Below are positions 1 to 10,485 of a DNA stretch of 64,000 nucleotides, one piece after another. The position numbers and the translations under genes are program-made. The stretch is taken from positions 1,054,001 through 1,118,000 of the forward strand of contig JAQFVV010000113.1 in NCBI GenBank assembly GCA_028023455.1. Direction: 5' to 3'. Position 1 is the first letter of the stretch, and every line of letters begins with the position of its first letter. The notes beneath the pieces are model-generated. The model saw only the letters and a program-made list of their open reading frames with translations. It did no database searches and was not told the DNA's origin. Source of the DNA: Epiperipatus broadwayi (Eukaryota > Onychophora > Udeonychophora > Euonychophora > Peripatidae).

Positions 1-1439
1 TCATTTGACAAGACACAGTGTTCACATAATAAAATACTTTCTAAGTGAAAAGGAGAAAGTTTTATAAAATTTAATAAAATTCATGTAGTATTTTTCTTAA
101 ATGAGAAAATGAAAGTTAATCATTTCATATTCACAGAAAATAACTGTAAAATATTCTTGAATAGCATCATAATGTTTGGAGAGTTTAATGAGAATCTGAA
201 ATAGTTAACAAGTTAGGATAATTAAAAATTATAGAGCTAATACTAGATTTAAAACATCAAAACAACTAGAAGGATCATTGTCTGCTGATAAGGAGATCAC
301 TATCAATATTTTTATAGGAAAAAAATATTGAAAAAATATAATTTAGAGTATGTTTAATTGTGATGAAAATCTGGAACTTTGCTATTCATTTTATTTAAAA
401 AATTTTAACTATTACATCCAAAGCGTAAGCTTGTAGTTAAGACCTGTAGAGGTCCCTACCATCGCATTTTCAAGCACACATTCTTGAGGTTTATTGCCTT
501 AGTAAATAGTGTTTTTTAGTATTTTTTATTTTTGAACATTATTTGTGACTGACTGTGAATTAATGAACACACCCACACATGTAATTTATGCATAAATGTG
601 ACCCATCAACTTATTATTTATAATTACATTACTTTTTTATCATTTTGTTTGCACTATAGTTTTACTTTATATACATACTACATATTAAAAGCATTTGCGA
701 TATATATATATTGTAACATTACATAACTAGCTACAATTCCATAGAACATCAGAATGTATTATAAGTCGGAAAATAACATTGTTTATAAATTTATAAGTTC
801 AGTAGTAAAAGGGTTAAATCAATTCCAGTAATGGCTAGTGATATATATCAATATGAGTTTTCAAATAAATATTTTATGTGTGAAATTTTTTTTTTTTAAT
901 TAGCGTTTATTTATTAACTGCATAAAAAAAAAAAAAAAATGGATTTAAAACAAACTATTAAACCAGAAAGTTGCTAAGTTTTAAAATTTCATTATATATA
1001 GCAGTTTGTTTCAAAGTAAATTCAGATTTGCCAAGAAATACTTTTTTCTCTCTCTTTTCTTTCCATTTTTTTTTTTTAAATATATATATTTATTGCTGTT
1101 GTTTATCAATAATCATGCCATAGGAATTGATCAATATTGGTAAAGTAGTTTTTGAAAATGGACAGATCCAGGAGTGAGCAATATATTTATTGATAAATAT
1201 TTTTGATAAACACAAATGTGTGTATATAAAGAGGCTGTTATAGTTAATTTGATATAGAACATGCTGGAGAGATCAGAATTAAAAGTCTACCATGGTAACC
1301 AGGGAAGTCACCACCGAACAACATATCACTTATCGTGCTTTCCTTTGTGAAATTCATCTCATAGTTATAATTGTGAAAATAATAAAATACTGCTAATATT
1401 AATATTAAATATATATAAATATTTAAATACAAGTATATT
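1..1439. other. AT-rich non-coding DNA
   Basis: No supported gene or RNA. The stretch holds A and T homopolymer runs near 889, 925 and 1067 and short TA runs near 700 and 1080. The only longer open frame (minus strand, about 1244-1432) is a low-complexity Ile/Tyr-rich frame and was not accepted. Confidence 0.6.
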
Positions 1440-1447
1440 GTCTATAC

Positions 1448-1909
1448 CAGGGGTGGCCAACTTTTGTGTTAATAAGATCTACTTTTTATTTTAAAAATGT
1501 GTCGCGATCGACTTGTTGTCATAGGCGTAGTCTAAGTGGAGGGAGTTGTGAAGTACTGTTTTTATATATCTACCTAGTAAAAAATAATTATTTAATGGGC
1601 CAAAAAACTCATGTCCAGGGGAATTAAAGCAACATGAGTAATTATTAACAATATTTATTAATTCAAATTAGCTACATTAAGTCAAGATTAAAAATATTAT
1701 TTTCAATAATGATACGACTTAGTGGACTTCATCTATCTAGAATTAGAAAAAAAATTAGAACAAAAAAAAAAATAACAAAAAACTAGAAAATCTTGACTTA
1801 ATTTGTTTGACTGATTATCCGACAGCTTTAGCCAGATTGGCTTCGCGATCGACTAAAACTGGCTTTGCGATCGACGGGTGGATCCCGATCAACTTGTTAG
1901 CCACCCCTG
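1448..1909. mobile_element. hAT-type MITE
   Basis: The ends are inverted repeats: CAGGGGTGGCCAAC at the left and the complement of CAGGGGTGGCTAAC at the right. They are flanked by near-identical 8-bp sites, GTCTATAC (1440-1447) and ATCTATAC (1910-1917). An 8-bp duplication and CAGGGGTGG-type ends are characteristic of hAT transposons. The 462-bp interior has no open frame, so it is non-autonomous and would need a hAT transposase encoded elsewhere. The motif GCGATCGAC recurs just inside both ends (near 1503, 1846 and 1867) and may be a subterminal transposase-binding repeat; that role is inference. Confidence 0.85.
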
Positions 1910-1924
1910 ATCTATACTAAACTT

Positions 1925-2090
1925 AATGTGATTAGAAGGAATTTGAATTCAGACTTTCAAGCTCCCTACAACTATCCACATTATCTTATATAACAAACAT
2001 ACATGTGAAAAAGATATCTCCAATATATGTATTTTGTGCTAAATCAGCACTCATCAGTTGGGGTCAGTTTATATTAATATAGCAAATCAT
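1925..2090 (-). mobile_element. Single-arm copy of hammerhead foldback family A
   Basis: This stretch matches the left arm of the palindromic elements at 16515-17385 and 21625-22350: a segment about cutting short an inner arm (agcaaatc near 2080) and the hammerhead-bearing part near 2020-2061. The opposite arm is absent, so this is a solo arm or a truncated copy. It lies directly after the hAT MITE and runs into a TA repeat at 2088-2102. Confidence 0.6.
2020..2061 (-). ncRNA. Hammerhead ribozyme motif, family A, core mutated
   Basis: On the minus strand: stem I CCAA (2058-2061) pairs with TTGG (2020-2023); CTGATGA core at 2051-2057; a perfect 5-bp stem II (GTGCT/AGCAC, loop GATTT) at 2036-2050; stem III in 2024-2031. 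The second core block reads AAAA rather than GAAA at 2032-2035. Loss of the conserved G12 should abolish self-cleavage, so this is a relic, but its intact stem II supports the structural assignment for the family. Confidence 0.65.
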
Positions 2091-2596
2091 ATATATATAT
2101 ATAATGGCCACATACATTTGTAGTTCAAGCTTGATAAGAATAGTTGTCTAAGCTTCCAGTGATCCATCTCTCACTCTAGCATGCTGCTCTATAGAGAATA
2201 AAGTGACAAATTCTAGACCTCGTTTGAAGATCAACTCTAGTACGAAAGAAAAATTAAGACCATTATATTTTGCAGACACGTGTTTATCTTGTTCATGAAC
2301 TAGAATAATTTTTGCCATTTTCCTACAAGATTGTACCTATCTACACATTTATCAGATAAGGAGTGGAGAACATGCATACTTATGCCATCTAAATAAATGA
2401 TTAAAACAAGAAGTAATATACTAATTTATCTTGATAACCAAATATAAAGATTAATCAACTAATTTATACATTTGCTAGCCAAATCAATTAAAATGTGTAG
2501 CCCTGACTAATTAAGAAATTAAATTTGAAACTACTACATTTGACAAAAAGAGATAAAAAGGATTATTAAAGATGTATTTCATCAGCAGCCAAATAA
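2091..2596. other. Non-coding DNA, nothing recognised
   Basis: AT-rich sequence with a TA run at the start. No open frame, structured RNA or clear repeat was seen. Confidence 0.5.
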
Positions 2597-2607
2597 GACA
2601 AAGTCAG

Positions 2608-2720
2608 TCGAGCGTTGTTAGCCGAGAAGTCAGCGCAGCCGCCTTGCAAGCAAGCAGTTGGTTACAGACGGTTGTTGCAGGTTCACCTCCCGGCCGATGC
2701 TATGACATATGGAAAAAAAA
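2608..2720 (+). mobile_element. tRNA-derived SINE (copy 1)
   Basis: A tRNA-like head (anticodon-loop-like CTTGCAA near 2643, B-box-like GGTTCACCTCC near 2680) is followed by a short tail ATGCTATGACATATGG and a poly-A tract. An exact 11-bp target duplication, GACAAAGTCAG, flanks it at 2597-2607 and 2721-2731. This shows integration by target-primed reverse transcription and fixes both ends. It has no coding capacity and would depend on a LINE reverse transcriptase. The same head and tail occur at 21043-21148. The clean duplication suggests a fairly recent insertion. Confidence 0.85.
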
Positions 2721-2744
2721 GACAAAGTCAGGAATATGATAATA

Positions 2745-2800
2745 TTATTATCATCATCATCATCATCATTATTATTATCATCGTCATCATTATTGTTATT
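2745..2800. repeat. ATT/ATC trinucleotide microsatellite
   Basis: An interrupted run of ATT and ATC triplets just after the SINE. Its Ile-rich translation is a composition artefact. Confidence 0.8.
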
Positions 2801-3351
2801 ATATTTGCCAATTGAACTAAAAAATTAAAGATAAACAGACTAAATCATTTATCAATAAGCAGGATAAAAAGATCAATTTTTTGTATGTGTATATGTCACA
2901 GGTGACCAGAATTTTATTAATATCTTAAAGCTTATACCGACTTAATTATCCGTTGGTAGAATTTAATACTAATCCAGTTATTCTGAAATATATTGTCCGT
3001 TTGACATTTTTTTAAAAAATAATTATTCTTTTTTATGTATTATCTATTTTAATTGATTATAAAATTATTTTCTTATTTCTGTTATTATTTATTTATTTAA
3101 TGTCTATTATTAAAACATCATAGAGAGTAATGAAGTTATTGAAGGACGATTATTTAGAATATATATTTTTCACTTCATTATCGATAATTATACTCTCTAT
3201 TTCTGAGGGAATGTATCAATGCTTCATGTTCTTGTTATTGCGTAAATAAAAATATTGTTAAATTTTAATGTTTTACTTTTTATTTACTTCTTATTGTGCA
3301 TTTTACCAATTTTAATAGAGATTAAACTAGATAGTGGAATATCATAATTAA
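2801..3351. other. Non-coding DNA with a small hairpin
   Basis: AT-rich. A 10-bp inverted repeat, ATAGAGAGTA near 3121 and TACTCTCTAT near 3191, brackets about 60 bp and could be the end of a tiny foldback. The tetra-palindrome-like TCACAGGTGACC sits near 2896. Nothing else was recognised. Confidence 0.4.
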
Positions 3352-3603
3352 GTTGTGTGCCCCAAGATACTGTTTGGTGTTGATGGAAAGATTAGTAATT
3401 GGATATGGGTTCAAACTGGGATTACTGGTGATGGCATGAGAGACTTGGATACTGGTACTAACCTCAAACAAATATATACTCCAGTGAGTTCAGACCATAT
3501 TCTTAATAGATATCCTGAAAGATATGCATGTACTAAGGTCAGATATACAATAAACAGAAAATATTACTATTGTGGACTAACACTACCAGCAATATGTTTA
3601 TAA
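3352..3603 (+). other. Unassigned open frame of about 83 codons
   Basis: An open frame between a TAA at 3349-3351 and a stop at 3601-3603, with no ATG at its start. The inferred peptide is of mixed, non-repetitive composition (for example GVDGKISNWIWVQTG and SSDHILNRYPERYACTKVRY) and the DNA is less AT-rich than its surroundings, so it could be a relic exon or transposon fragment. I do not recognise a family. An AATAAA lies about 50 bp downstream near 3658. Chance is also possible at this length. Confidence 0.2.
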
Positions 3604-3956
3604 AGTGGTAATGTTCTACAGTATTCTCATCACCAATCTATAATTGGATCAGTGATGAATAAATTCCACATTTTTGGTAAACGAAATGTGACAAGTTCAA
3701 ATTTTACTCATGAATTACTCCCATTTATATATATATATGCATATTGAAGAATAAAGTACATTATATATCAATTTATAAATCTCTATAATTATACTTTATA
3801 TGCAATAAATATAATGATATCACTTTAGAATAAATGCTTTCTAATACAATATAATAAATTTAATGCTCTTTTAGTCTTCAACAAATAAACATTACATTCT
3901 GTAACTATAACTTTATCAGTTTGAATAACATAAGTAGTTCCAGCATAATTTCTTTT

Positions 3957-4133
3957 TTATCTATTTGTCAATTTCCAATTCATTGTTGTTACGTTACCAG
4001 CTATTTTTTCTTTTACCGGTAAATCTCTTTCATTTTCTCTTACAACTTCTTTTAGGTTCACAAATATTACTTTGTGATTTGAAACTCCTTTAATTTTAAA
4101 TAAAGAAAACCAGTTAGTGAATAGAACTGTAAC
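3957..4133 (-). pseudogene. piggyBac-like transposase fragment
   Basis: Minus-strand frame of 58 codons ending at a TAA (3957-3959). In order it reads TNWFSLF, then KGVSNHK, then VRENERDLPVKEK, then NVTTMNWKLTNR. This matches the order of conserved blocks in the catalytic DDE domain of piggyBac transposases: a DN-[WF]-F block, a short helix ending in KG, the V-R-x-N-R-x-x-LP block and the W-K-D-x-R block. Known family role: cut-and-paste transposition at TTAA sites. About 30 more coding-like codons continue in frame past the stop towards 3870 (YAGTTYVIQTDKVIVTECNV), but I cannot place them. The catalytic residues cannot be confirmed from this piece. It is a broken relic; no TTAA-flanked ends were found. 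Confidence 0.5.
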
Positions 4134-4426
4134 TCATAAAAAGATTTGACTATGCAAGTTTAAGGGCAAATCTTAAAGGGATTCTTTTGTGAATTTTAAA
4201 TAAATTAATGGATTTTTATATTATTGTTTAATATTTTTTTTGGAATCATAATTTATTGTAATCAGAGTTTATGAGAACATTTACATGAGAAGGGAAGGGT
4301 GTGACATACAATTTTATAAAAATAAACACATAATTCAAAATGTATGACAGTTTTTGTTTTTAATTCTGTAATTTACTTGTAAAGAAAGTTCACTTTAATG
4401 TGTCTTATTGCTTAAGATACTTACTT

Positions 4427-4995
4427 ATGAATAAAATACAAAACAATAAAACAATACAATACTAGATAAAAATCCAAACTTTACCAAAATCCTTACATGA
4501 ACATGGTTTCATCTACTAAACAAATAAACCTTCACAAGTGAAAATCAAACTAAAGAAGCAACATATATATATACAAACCAAACAACCCTTCCCATAATTC
4601 ATTTCAAAAACCAACTTCCCTTTATATCAAATGATATCTTCATAAGAATGATAGCCTCAGATTCAAGCAGTTTTATCAACAAAGTTTCCTTTACTCTTCT
4701 CTTTAATTCATTCTTTTCATAAAAAATAACCATTGCATTGTCAAACAATATTTTATCTGAGGCTATCAATCTTATGAAGACATTTTTTGATATAAAGGAA
4801 AGTTGACTTTTGAAATGAATTATGGGAAGGTTTGTTTGTTTTGTATATATATGTTGCTTCTTTAGTTTGATTTCCACTTGAGAAGATCTATTTGTTTAGT
4901 AGATGAAATCATGGTCATGTAAGGATTTTGATAAAGTTTGGATTTTTATCTAGTATTGTATTGTTTTATGGTTTTGTATTTTATTTATTACTAGT
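4427..4995. mobile_element. Palindromic Penelope-like element end
   Basis: A long inverted repeat: the left arm (4427-4672) is the near reverse complement of the right arm (4759-4995), with a loop of about 86 bp. Both arms contain the end of a PLE GIY-YIG frame and the sequence downstream of it, so this is a head-to-head duplication of a PLE 3' end. Inverted partial copies joined to a main copy are a known organisation of PLEs. The copy here has lost everything upstream of the endonuclease C-terminus. Confidence 0.65.
4599..4758 (-). pseudogene. PLE GIY-YIG endonuclease C-terminal fragment
   Basis: The minus-strand peptide contains VIFYEKNELKRRVKETLL followed by LLESEAIILMK and FDIKGSW. It lines up residue for residue with the C-terminus of the better preserved PLE frame at 30589-31071 (VVFFERNEIKRRIKESLL, YYSEAINLF, FNIKGGW). 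The conserved Glu and the KRR block of the GIY-YIG tail are present; the GIY and YIG motifs themselves are missing. In the full element this domain nicks target DNA for reverse transcription. A second, mutated copy in the opposite orientation lies in the right arm near 4767-4813. Confidence 0.6.
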
Positions 4996-5234
4996 ATAGT
5001 GTTAGGCAGTTTAGAATTTATTTACAAATATACACTAAAAAATAAATATGGTAACAAAGTAAACTGTTTAAAAATATATTTATTAAATATTAAATTAATC
5101 AGCAAAATGCATTGTTTATTAATTACATAGAATTATTTCCACTACTTTTGACTTTTTTAGAACCAGTATTTTGATTATAAAGAAATTTTCATTATAAAAA
5201 GTAATTTAATATAAGTTCATTTATAAATAAAGAT

Positions 5235-5310
5235 CTAGTTATGTAATGGTAGAGTATGTAAGTACTCAGCTTATGGTCTGGATTTGAAATGCGGCCTGGA
5301 ATAATTTAAA
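5235..5310 (+). mobile_element. tRNA-like SINE relic
   Basis: A-box-like TAGTTATGTAATGGTAGAG near 5236 and B-box-like GGATTTGAAATGC near 5281 are spaced as in a tRNA gene, followed by A/T-rich DNA. The acceptor stem does not pair, so it is not a functional tRNA. It is probably an old SINE head. Confidence 0.4.
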
Positions 5311-6287
5311 TTTTTTTTCCATATTTAAATCTGACTTAACAATTTTTTCAGATAAATGATCAAAATAAACTTGGTCAGTCATTTAATATTAACTTACAAT
5401 TGTTCTATGGAAACTATCAGAGATTATAATCCTGAAATGGAATATTTAAAGAGTTTTATCTTTTATATCTAGATAAATAGATAGATAAATAGTGTAATTA
5501 TATAGAGTAATGGAGTAACATGAGATGAATATGGGGAGATGGAAACCAATCAGTATCCTCATAAAACAATTAATTTAATTAAATATAAAAGAAATACAGT
5601 GAATATAGAAAAAGAGCAAAGAATCAGCATGAACAAAACCATAAGTTGCACCTCCAGGCACTACAAAGGAAGAATAATCATTAATCATCAACAATCAACA
5701 AAGAACAGTAAAAAGTCAACAGCCAGTCTTGGGACAGGATTTAAAAGGGGTTCACTATAGACAACTTAATTATCTAGCCACTGCCAAACTTAAGGCAGGA
5801 ATATAACACAAATCTTTGGATGCACATACTTAAGTACTAATCCATCACATTAATAAAAACATTATGCTAGGATACAGAAGCATCATCAATTGTTTGGCCA
5901 CACAGATACAAAAATATATAAATATATTAATGAAAATATTAATACTCTCAAAGGTTGCCTAGAATCAGATAAAATATGCAAATAATACCAACTTTAATGT
6001 TTTAAATGAAATTACAATCCATGCCAATCAGTAGTCACTGTTTTAATTATATTTTCAATTGTGGCAAAGTGATTGGATGATTTTTTTCCTCATGCAATGT
6101 TGAAAAGTATATTTTAAAAAGTGTTCTGATTGGTGTGGATTTCAATATAAGACTTTAAAGTTGTATGTTTATATATATATGTGTGTGTGTAATATTCAGA
6201 TTTATTTACTAACTGCAGAGATCATATGTAATTAAATATAAAGGGTTTCCCCCTTTAATATATGCACCAAGCTGACCTTATAAATAG
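5311..6287. other. Non-coding DNA, nothing recognised
   Basis: AT-rich. An open frame at 5539-5760 is Lys/Thr/Asn-rich without recognisable motifs and was not accepted. A short TA/TG microsatellite lies near 6170-6190. Confidence 0.45.
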
Positions 6288-6722
6288 CTCAATGATGCCG
6301 TGTTGAGTACTGAGAATACTCTCAAACCCAAACACAAGATAGAAACTTTGGAAAAGATAAGATCTTATTTTTATGCCCACATTCTAATTATATAGGTCAA
6401 TCTGAAGCATCTCAGTTTGAGAGCAAAAAGATGTTTCTCTATTCATTTTTAAATCCATTGCTTTACATTCACAAAATTTTCCAATTTACTATGTGTTAAT
6501 ATTACAAATTCTTAGAAACTATGCAATAATCTGAAAATTTGTAATATTAACATGTACTAAATTGAAAAATTTTGTGAACGTTGATACGTGAAAAAAAAAA
6601 AAAGGATTTAAAAAGTGAATAGAAAAAAACATCTTCACACTCTCAAACTAAGATGCTTCCACATATATAATTAGACTTTTTAAAGAAAATATGGCCATTC
6701 TTATCTTTTCAAAAGTCTCTAT

Positions 6723-8099
6723 TGTAACGTTTAATTATATACGTTGCAAATATATTGACATTTGGTAAAAGCTAAAAAAATAAAAGTAAATTTAGATTTT
6801 TTTTTGGACTAATTTCTTTTTTTTTTTTAAAAAAAAAAAATGTACAATGAAAGTTAAATTATTCTTTTTTTTTTTTTTTTTTTATGTAAGTAGAAATAAA
6901 AGTAGAATTGGAGAGAACAAAAGAATTCCAAAAGTAAAATAAAAAAGATAAGAGAAAGTAAAAATACTTTGGCTAATTAAAGATGGCCGAAAAACTTGAT
7001 AAGAAAAGAGAACTTTATAACGTAAATTTTATAAAGAATCTACAAGATTATGAACCCAAAAATGCCATGATAATAGCATGCACAGAAGTCTGAAAACTGG
7101 ACCTTGGGTATAAAAAGGAGGGATTCGGTTGGAAGAACGTCTTGGTTTAGCTGATATTCTTTTGGTTGGTTTTGGATTAAAGAATCCAAACCACTGTATG
7201 ATGAAAAAGTTATTTATACGAGAGTAGACCGGAGATTTAGCTGACATCATTACCGATGGACACCAGAGAAGCTTACGCAGAACCAGCACCAAGATCAACT
7301 AATAATCAAAGGCTGTGAGCTCAATTCAACCCCGAAAAACTATGCATAGTTATCTACTATTGAATTCACAAAACTTTTTGGTAAGTAATGCTTCATTACT
7401 CCTGATTGTGACAAAATTAAACGTTTTCAAACAATTTCTAAAAGTATGTTTAAACAATCCCGATAGAGACATTAAATTTCTTGTGAAAGAGACATTCATT
7501 ATTTAGTAACTTTCTAGAAGAAATTTGGAAGTGAACTGTAATTGTAAAATTGTTTTTTATTAATTGATTCACGTCTGAATTGTGTTCTCTCCAATTTATT
7601 TGATAATTGCCTTTCAAATTTTATTTTTTAATCTATTATAATAAAAAATATTTCTAATACCAATTTTCATTTGTGTGTTATTAATAATAGTTATTATTTT
7701 TTATTATTAAATTTATTATTAGTTTAAGAAAATTTAAGAATGTAATTTACCTTTGCCAATATGTTTGAATAAGCCCAGGAATAATAATCTTAAAAAATAA
7801 TTCTCGTTACGGTATGATGTAATACTGATTAGTTTAAAAAATCTTTTCTTTTTAATTTTCGAGATGCTATGTGACGGTTCAGTGGGTTCTTGCAGAACTC
7901 TGGCACCTTTCAAATAAATTAAAAGCTGATGTTGTCGATAGCATAATTCTCAACAATTACAAGGCCGAGTTGATCAGGAAATATAGCTATGTTTTTAATA
8001 GAAATCGAAATACAACTTTCTTCTTTTTAACATAGCTTGATCAACTTGCACGCAATTTATATTAGCGTGTAGCGGCCTAAAAATACGGAAAACATTATA
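6723..8099 (+). repeat. 5' LTR
   Basis: 1377 bp, closely similar to the 3' LTR along its whole length with scattered substitutions and small length changes in A/T runs. Short open frames inside it recur in the other LTR and are not genes. It carries a TATA-type promoter near 7109 and AATAAA signals downstream of it. Confidence 0.85.
7109..7117 (+). promoter_or_regulatory. LTR TATA box (5' copy)
   Basis: TATAAAAAG in the context GGGTATAAAAAGGAGGG, about 385 bp into the LTR. It would direct transcription starting about 30 bp downstream, marking the U3/R boundary. The same site is kept in the 3' LTR. Confidence 0.65.
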
Positions 8100-8100
8100 A

Positions 8101-8118
8101 TGGCTTACCCAACTAGGG
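8101..8118 (+). other. Candidate primer-binding site
   Basis: TGGCTTACCCAACTAGGG begins with TGG, the complement of a tRNA CCA end, one base after the LTR boundary. The next bases (GCTTCGATTT) would match a T-arm. A tRNA match was not searched. Confidence 0.5.
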
Positions 8119-8782
8119 CTTCGATTTAACTACCACAACCTGAGATAAGTTGTAATGATAAAGAACGTTACAACGTTGACCCCAAAAAAACTCACAGCCG
8201 GAAAAACCCTGATTATTAAAATATAAAAAAATATTTTTTTTAATATGACTTCCAGAAAGAAAACAAAAAAAATGTATATTTTTTGATATGTCTAAAAAAA
8301 ACACGATCGTGGCTGATGTAGACGTAAGTCACAAGTATTTGACCGGGTAGGTGGTTACTGAAGAGGGAAAAACATAGCCCCGAGTCCTAGTACGCAGTAT
8401 ATTAACATAAGACCACCTTTATATGCCCATCAGACTATTTCTAGCAGGGATCCTAATAAAGGAAAAGGCGGACCAAGTTGCCGCGAGCCTGTAAGACTCA
8501 AAACGATGAGCAATGCTTGTTAGTGCTTATAACTTGGGCTTTTTATCGTTAATATTACATTAAAGTGGAAAAAACACAGATGAATGTGAAATATTTTTCA
8601 TTCCCACCATGTTAGACCTAAAAATGGGCTTAAAGCCGAAGGTCGCTTGTGAACGAATCTACGAAATATATCAGCACGCTACTACATAATAAAAAAAACC
8701 CATGAATATGAATTTAAAAAACTTAAGAATAAAATTAGTGTAAACCCCTATTTTATTCTCATCATCCGGGCACTGGTGGTAT

Positions 8783-10162
8783 TGTAACGTTTAATTATAT
8801 ACGTTGCAAATATATTGGCATTTGGTAAAAGCTAAAAAAATAAAAGTAAATTTTGATTTTTTTTGGACTAATTTTTTTTTTAAAAAAATAACGTACAATG
8901 AAAGTTAAATTATTCTTTCATTTTTTTTTTTTTTATGTAAGTAGAAATAAAAGTAGAATTGGAGAGAACAAAAAAATTCCAAAAGTAAAATAAAAAAGAT
9001 AGGAGAAAGTAAAAATATTTTGGCTAATTAAAGATGGCCAAAAAACTTGATAAGAAAAAAGAACTTTATAATGTAAATTTTATAAAGAATCTACAAGATT
9101 ATGAACCCAAAAATGCCATGATAATAGCATGCGCAGAAGTCTGAAAACTGGACCTCGGGTATAAAAAGGAGGGATTCGGTTGGAAGAACGTCTTGGTTTA
9201 GCTGATATTCTTTTGGTTGGTTTTGGATTAAAGAATCCAGACCACTCTATGATGAAAAAGTTATTCATACGAGAGTAGACCGGAGTTTTAGCTGACATCA
9301 TTACCGATGGACACCAGAGAAGCTTATGCGACTAGCCTATGGAACCAGCACCAAGATCAACTAATAATCGAAGGCCGTGAGCTCAATTCAACACCGAAAA
9401 ACTATGCATAGTTATCTACTACTGAATTCACAAAACTTGCCGGTAAGTAATGCTTCATTACTCCTGATTGTGACCAAATTAAACGTTTTCAAACAATTTC
9501 TAAAAGTATGTTTAAACAATCCCGATAGAGACATTAAATTTCTTGTGCAAGAGACATTCATTATTTAGTAACTTTCTAGAAGAAATTTGGAAGTGAGCTG
9601 TAATTGTAAAATTGTTTTTTATTAATTGATTTACATCTGAATTGTGTTCTCTCCAATTTATTTGATAATTGCCTTTCAAATTTTATTTTTTAATCTATTA
9701 TAATAAAAAATATTTCTAATACCAATTTTCATTTGTGCATTATTAATAATAGTTATTATTTTTTATTATTAAATTTATTATTAGTTTAAGAAGATTTAAG
9801 AATGTAATTTACCTTTGCCAATATGCTTGAATAAGCCCAGGAATAATAATCTTAAAAAATAATTCTCGTTACGGTATGATGTAATACTGATTAGTTTAAA
9901 AATATCTTTTCTTTTTAATTTTCGAGATGCTATGTGACAGTTCAGTGGGTTCTTGCAGAACTCTGGCACCTTTCAAATAAATTAAAAGCTGATGTTGTCG
10001 ATAGCATAATTCTCAACAATTACAAGGCCGAGTTGATCAGGAAATATAGCTATGTTTTTAATAGAAATCGAAATACAACTTTCTTCTTTTTAACATAGCT
10101 TGATGTACTCGTGCGCTATTTATATTAGCGTGTAGAGGCCTAAAAATATGAAAAACGTTATA
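8783..10162 (+). repeat. 3' LTR
   Basis: 1380 bp, direct copy of the 5' LTR. It differs at scattered positions (for example near 8819 and at its last bases, CGTTATA against CATTATA), so the insertion is not brand new. No strong polypurine tract precedes it; the preceding bases are GGGCACTGGTGGTAT. Confidence 0.85.
9160..9168 (+). promoter_or_regulatory. LTR TATA box (3' copy)
   Basis: TATAAAAAG in the context GGGTATAAAAAGGAGGG, the counterpart of the site at 7109. In this position it could drive transcription into the LINE that follows about 1.3 kb downstream. Confidence 0.6.
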
Positions 10163-10485
10163 CTATCTTATGTTTAAGTTTGAGAGTATTCTCAGTACTC
10201 AACATGACATTGTTAAAACTGTTATAATATTAGTACAGCTCATATATTACAGGTGGAAATCCTTTATCTTTAATTAAATATATATGTATGAACCAAGGCT
10301 TTTCTTGTATTAGTAGAACAAGGCTGAAAATAAAAGTATAAAAGAATATTGTGTAATTGATGAAAACCAATCCGCTGGTTGAAATATAATATTATTTATT
10401 GGATTTATAAGTCTTTTTTTTTTTTTTTTTATATGTATTTCCTTTGGTTAGTTTATTATATATTAATATTTTGATATATATATTT

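Larger units (their letters stand above)
6723..10162 (+). mobile_element. Non-autonomous LTR retrotransposon
   Basis: Two direct repeats of about 1.38 kb (6723-8099 and 8783-10162) flank a 683-bp interior with no open frame. The element is bordered by a 4-bp duplication, CTAT (6719-6722 and 10163-10166). Each repeat starts TGTAACGTTT and ends CATTATA or CGTTATA, giving an imperfect inverted terminus. TGGCTTACCCAACTAGGG begins one base after the 5' LTR, in the position of a tRNA primer-binding site; which tRNA was not determined. A 4-bp duplication suits some Ty3/gypsy-type elements, but without pol the superfamily is open. Long LTRs with a short non-coding core resemble LARD/TRIM-type parasites that need proteins from another element. 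Confidence 0.85.
6288..10218. mobile_element. Foldback element split by an LTR retrotransposon
   Basis: The outer ends are inverted: GTTGAGTACTGAGAATACTC near 6301 and its complement near 10177-10200. Inside, 6345-6510 is the reverse complement of 6545-6720 with small gaps. Removing the LTR element at 6723-10162 joins the right arm (…AAAGTCTCTAT + CTTATG…) and restores pairing with the left arm (CACAAGATAGAAACTTT). The original foldback was thus about 490 bp. It has no coding capacity. The intact opposite arm serves as an internal empty-site control for the LTR insertion. Confidence 0.7.

Noticed and set aside
7029-7506. Open frames repeated in both LTRs (also 9080-9568)
   Set aside because: They recur because the LTRs are duplicates; no protein motif, and one lies antisense across the promoter region.
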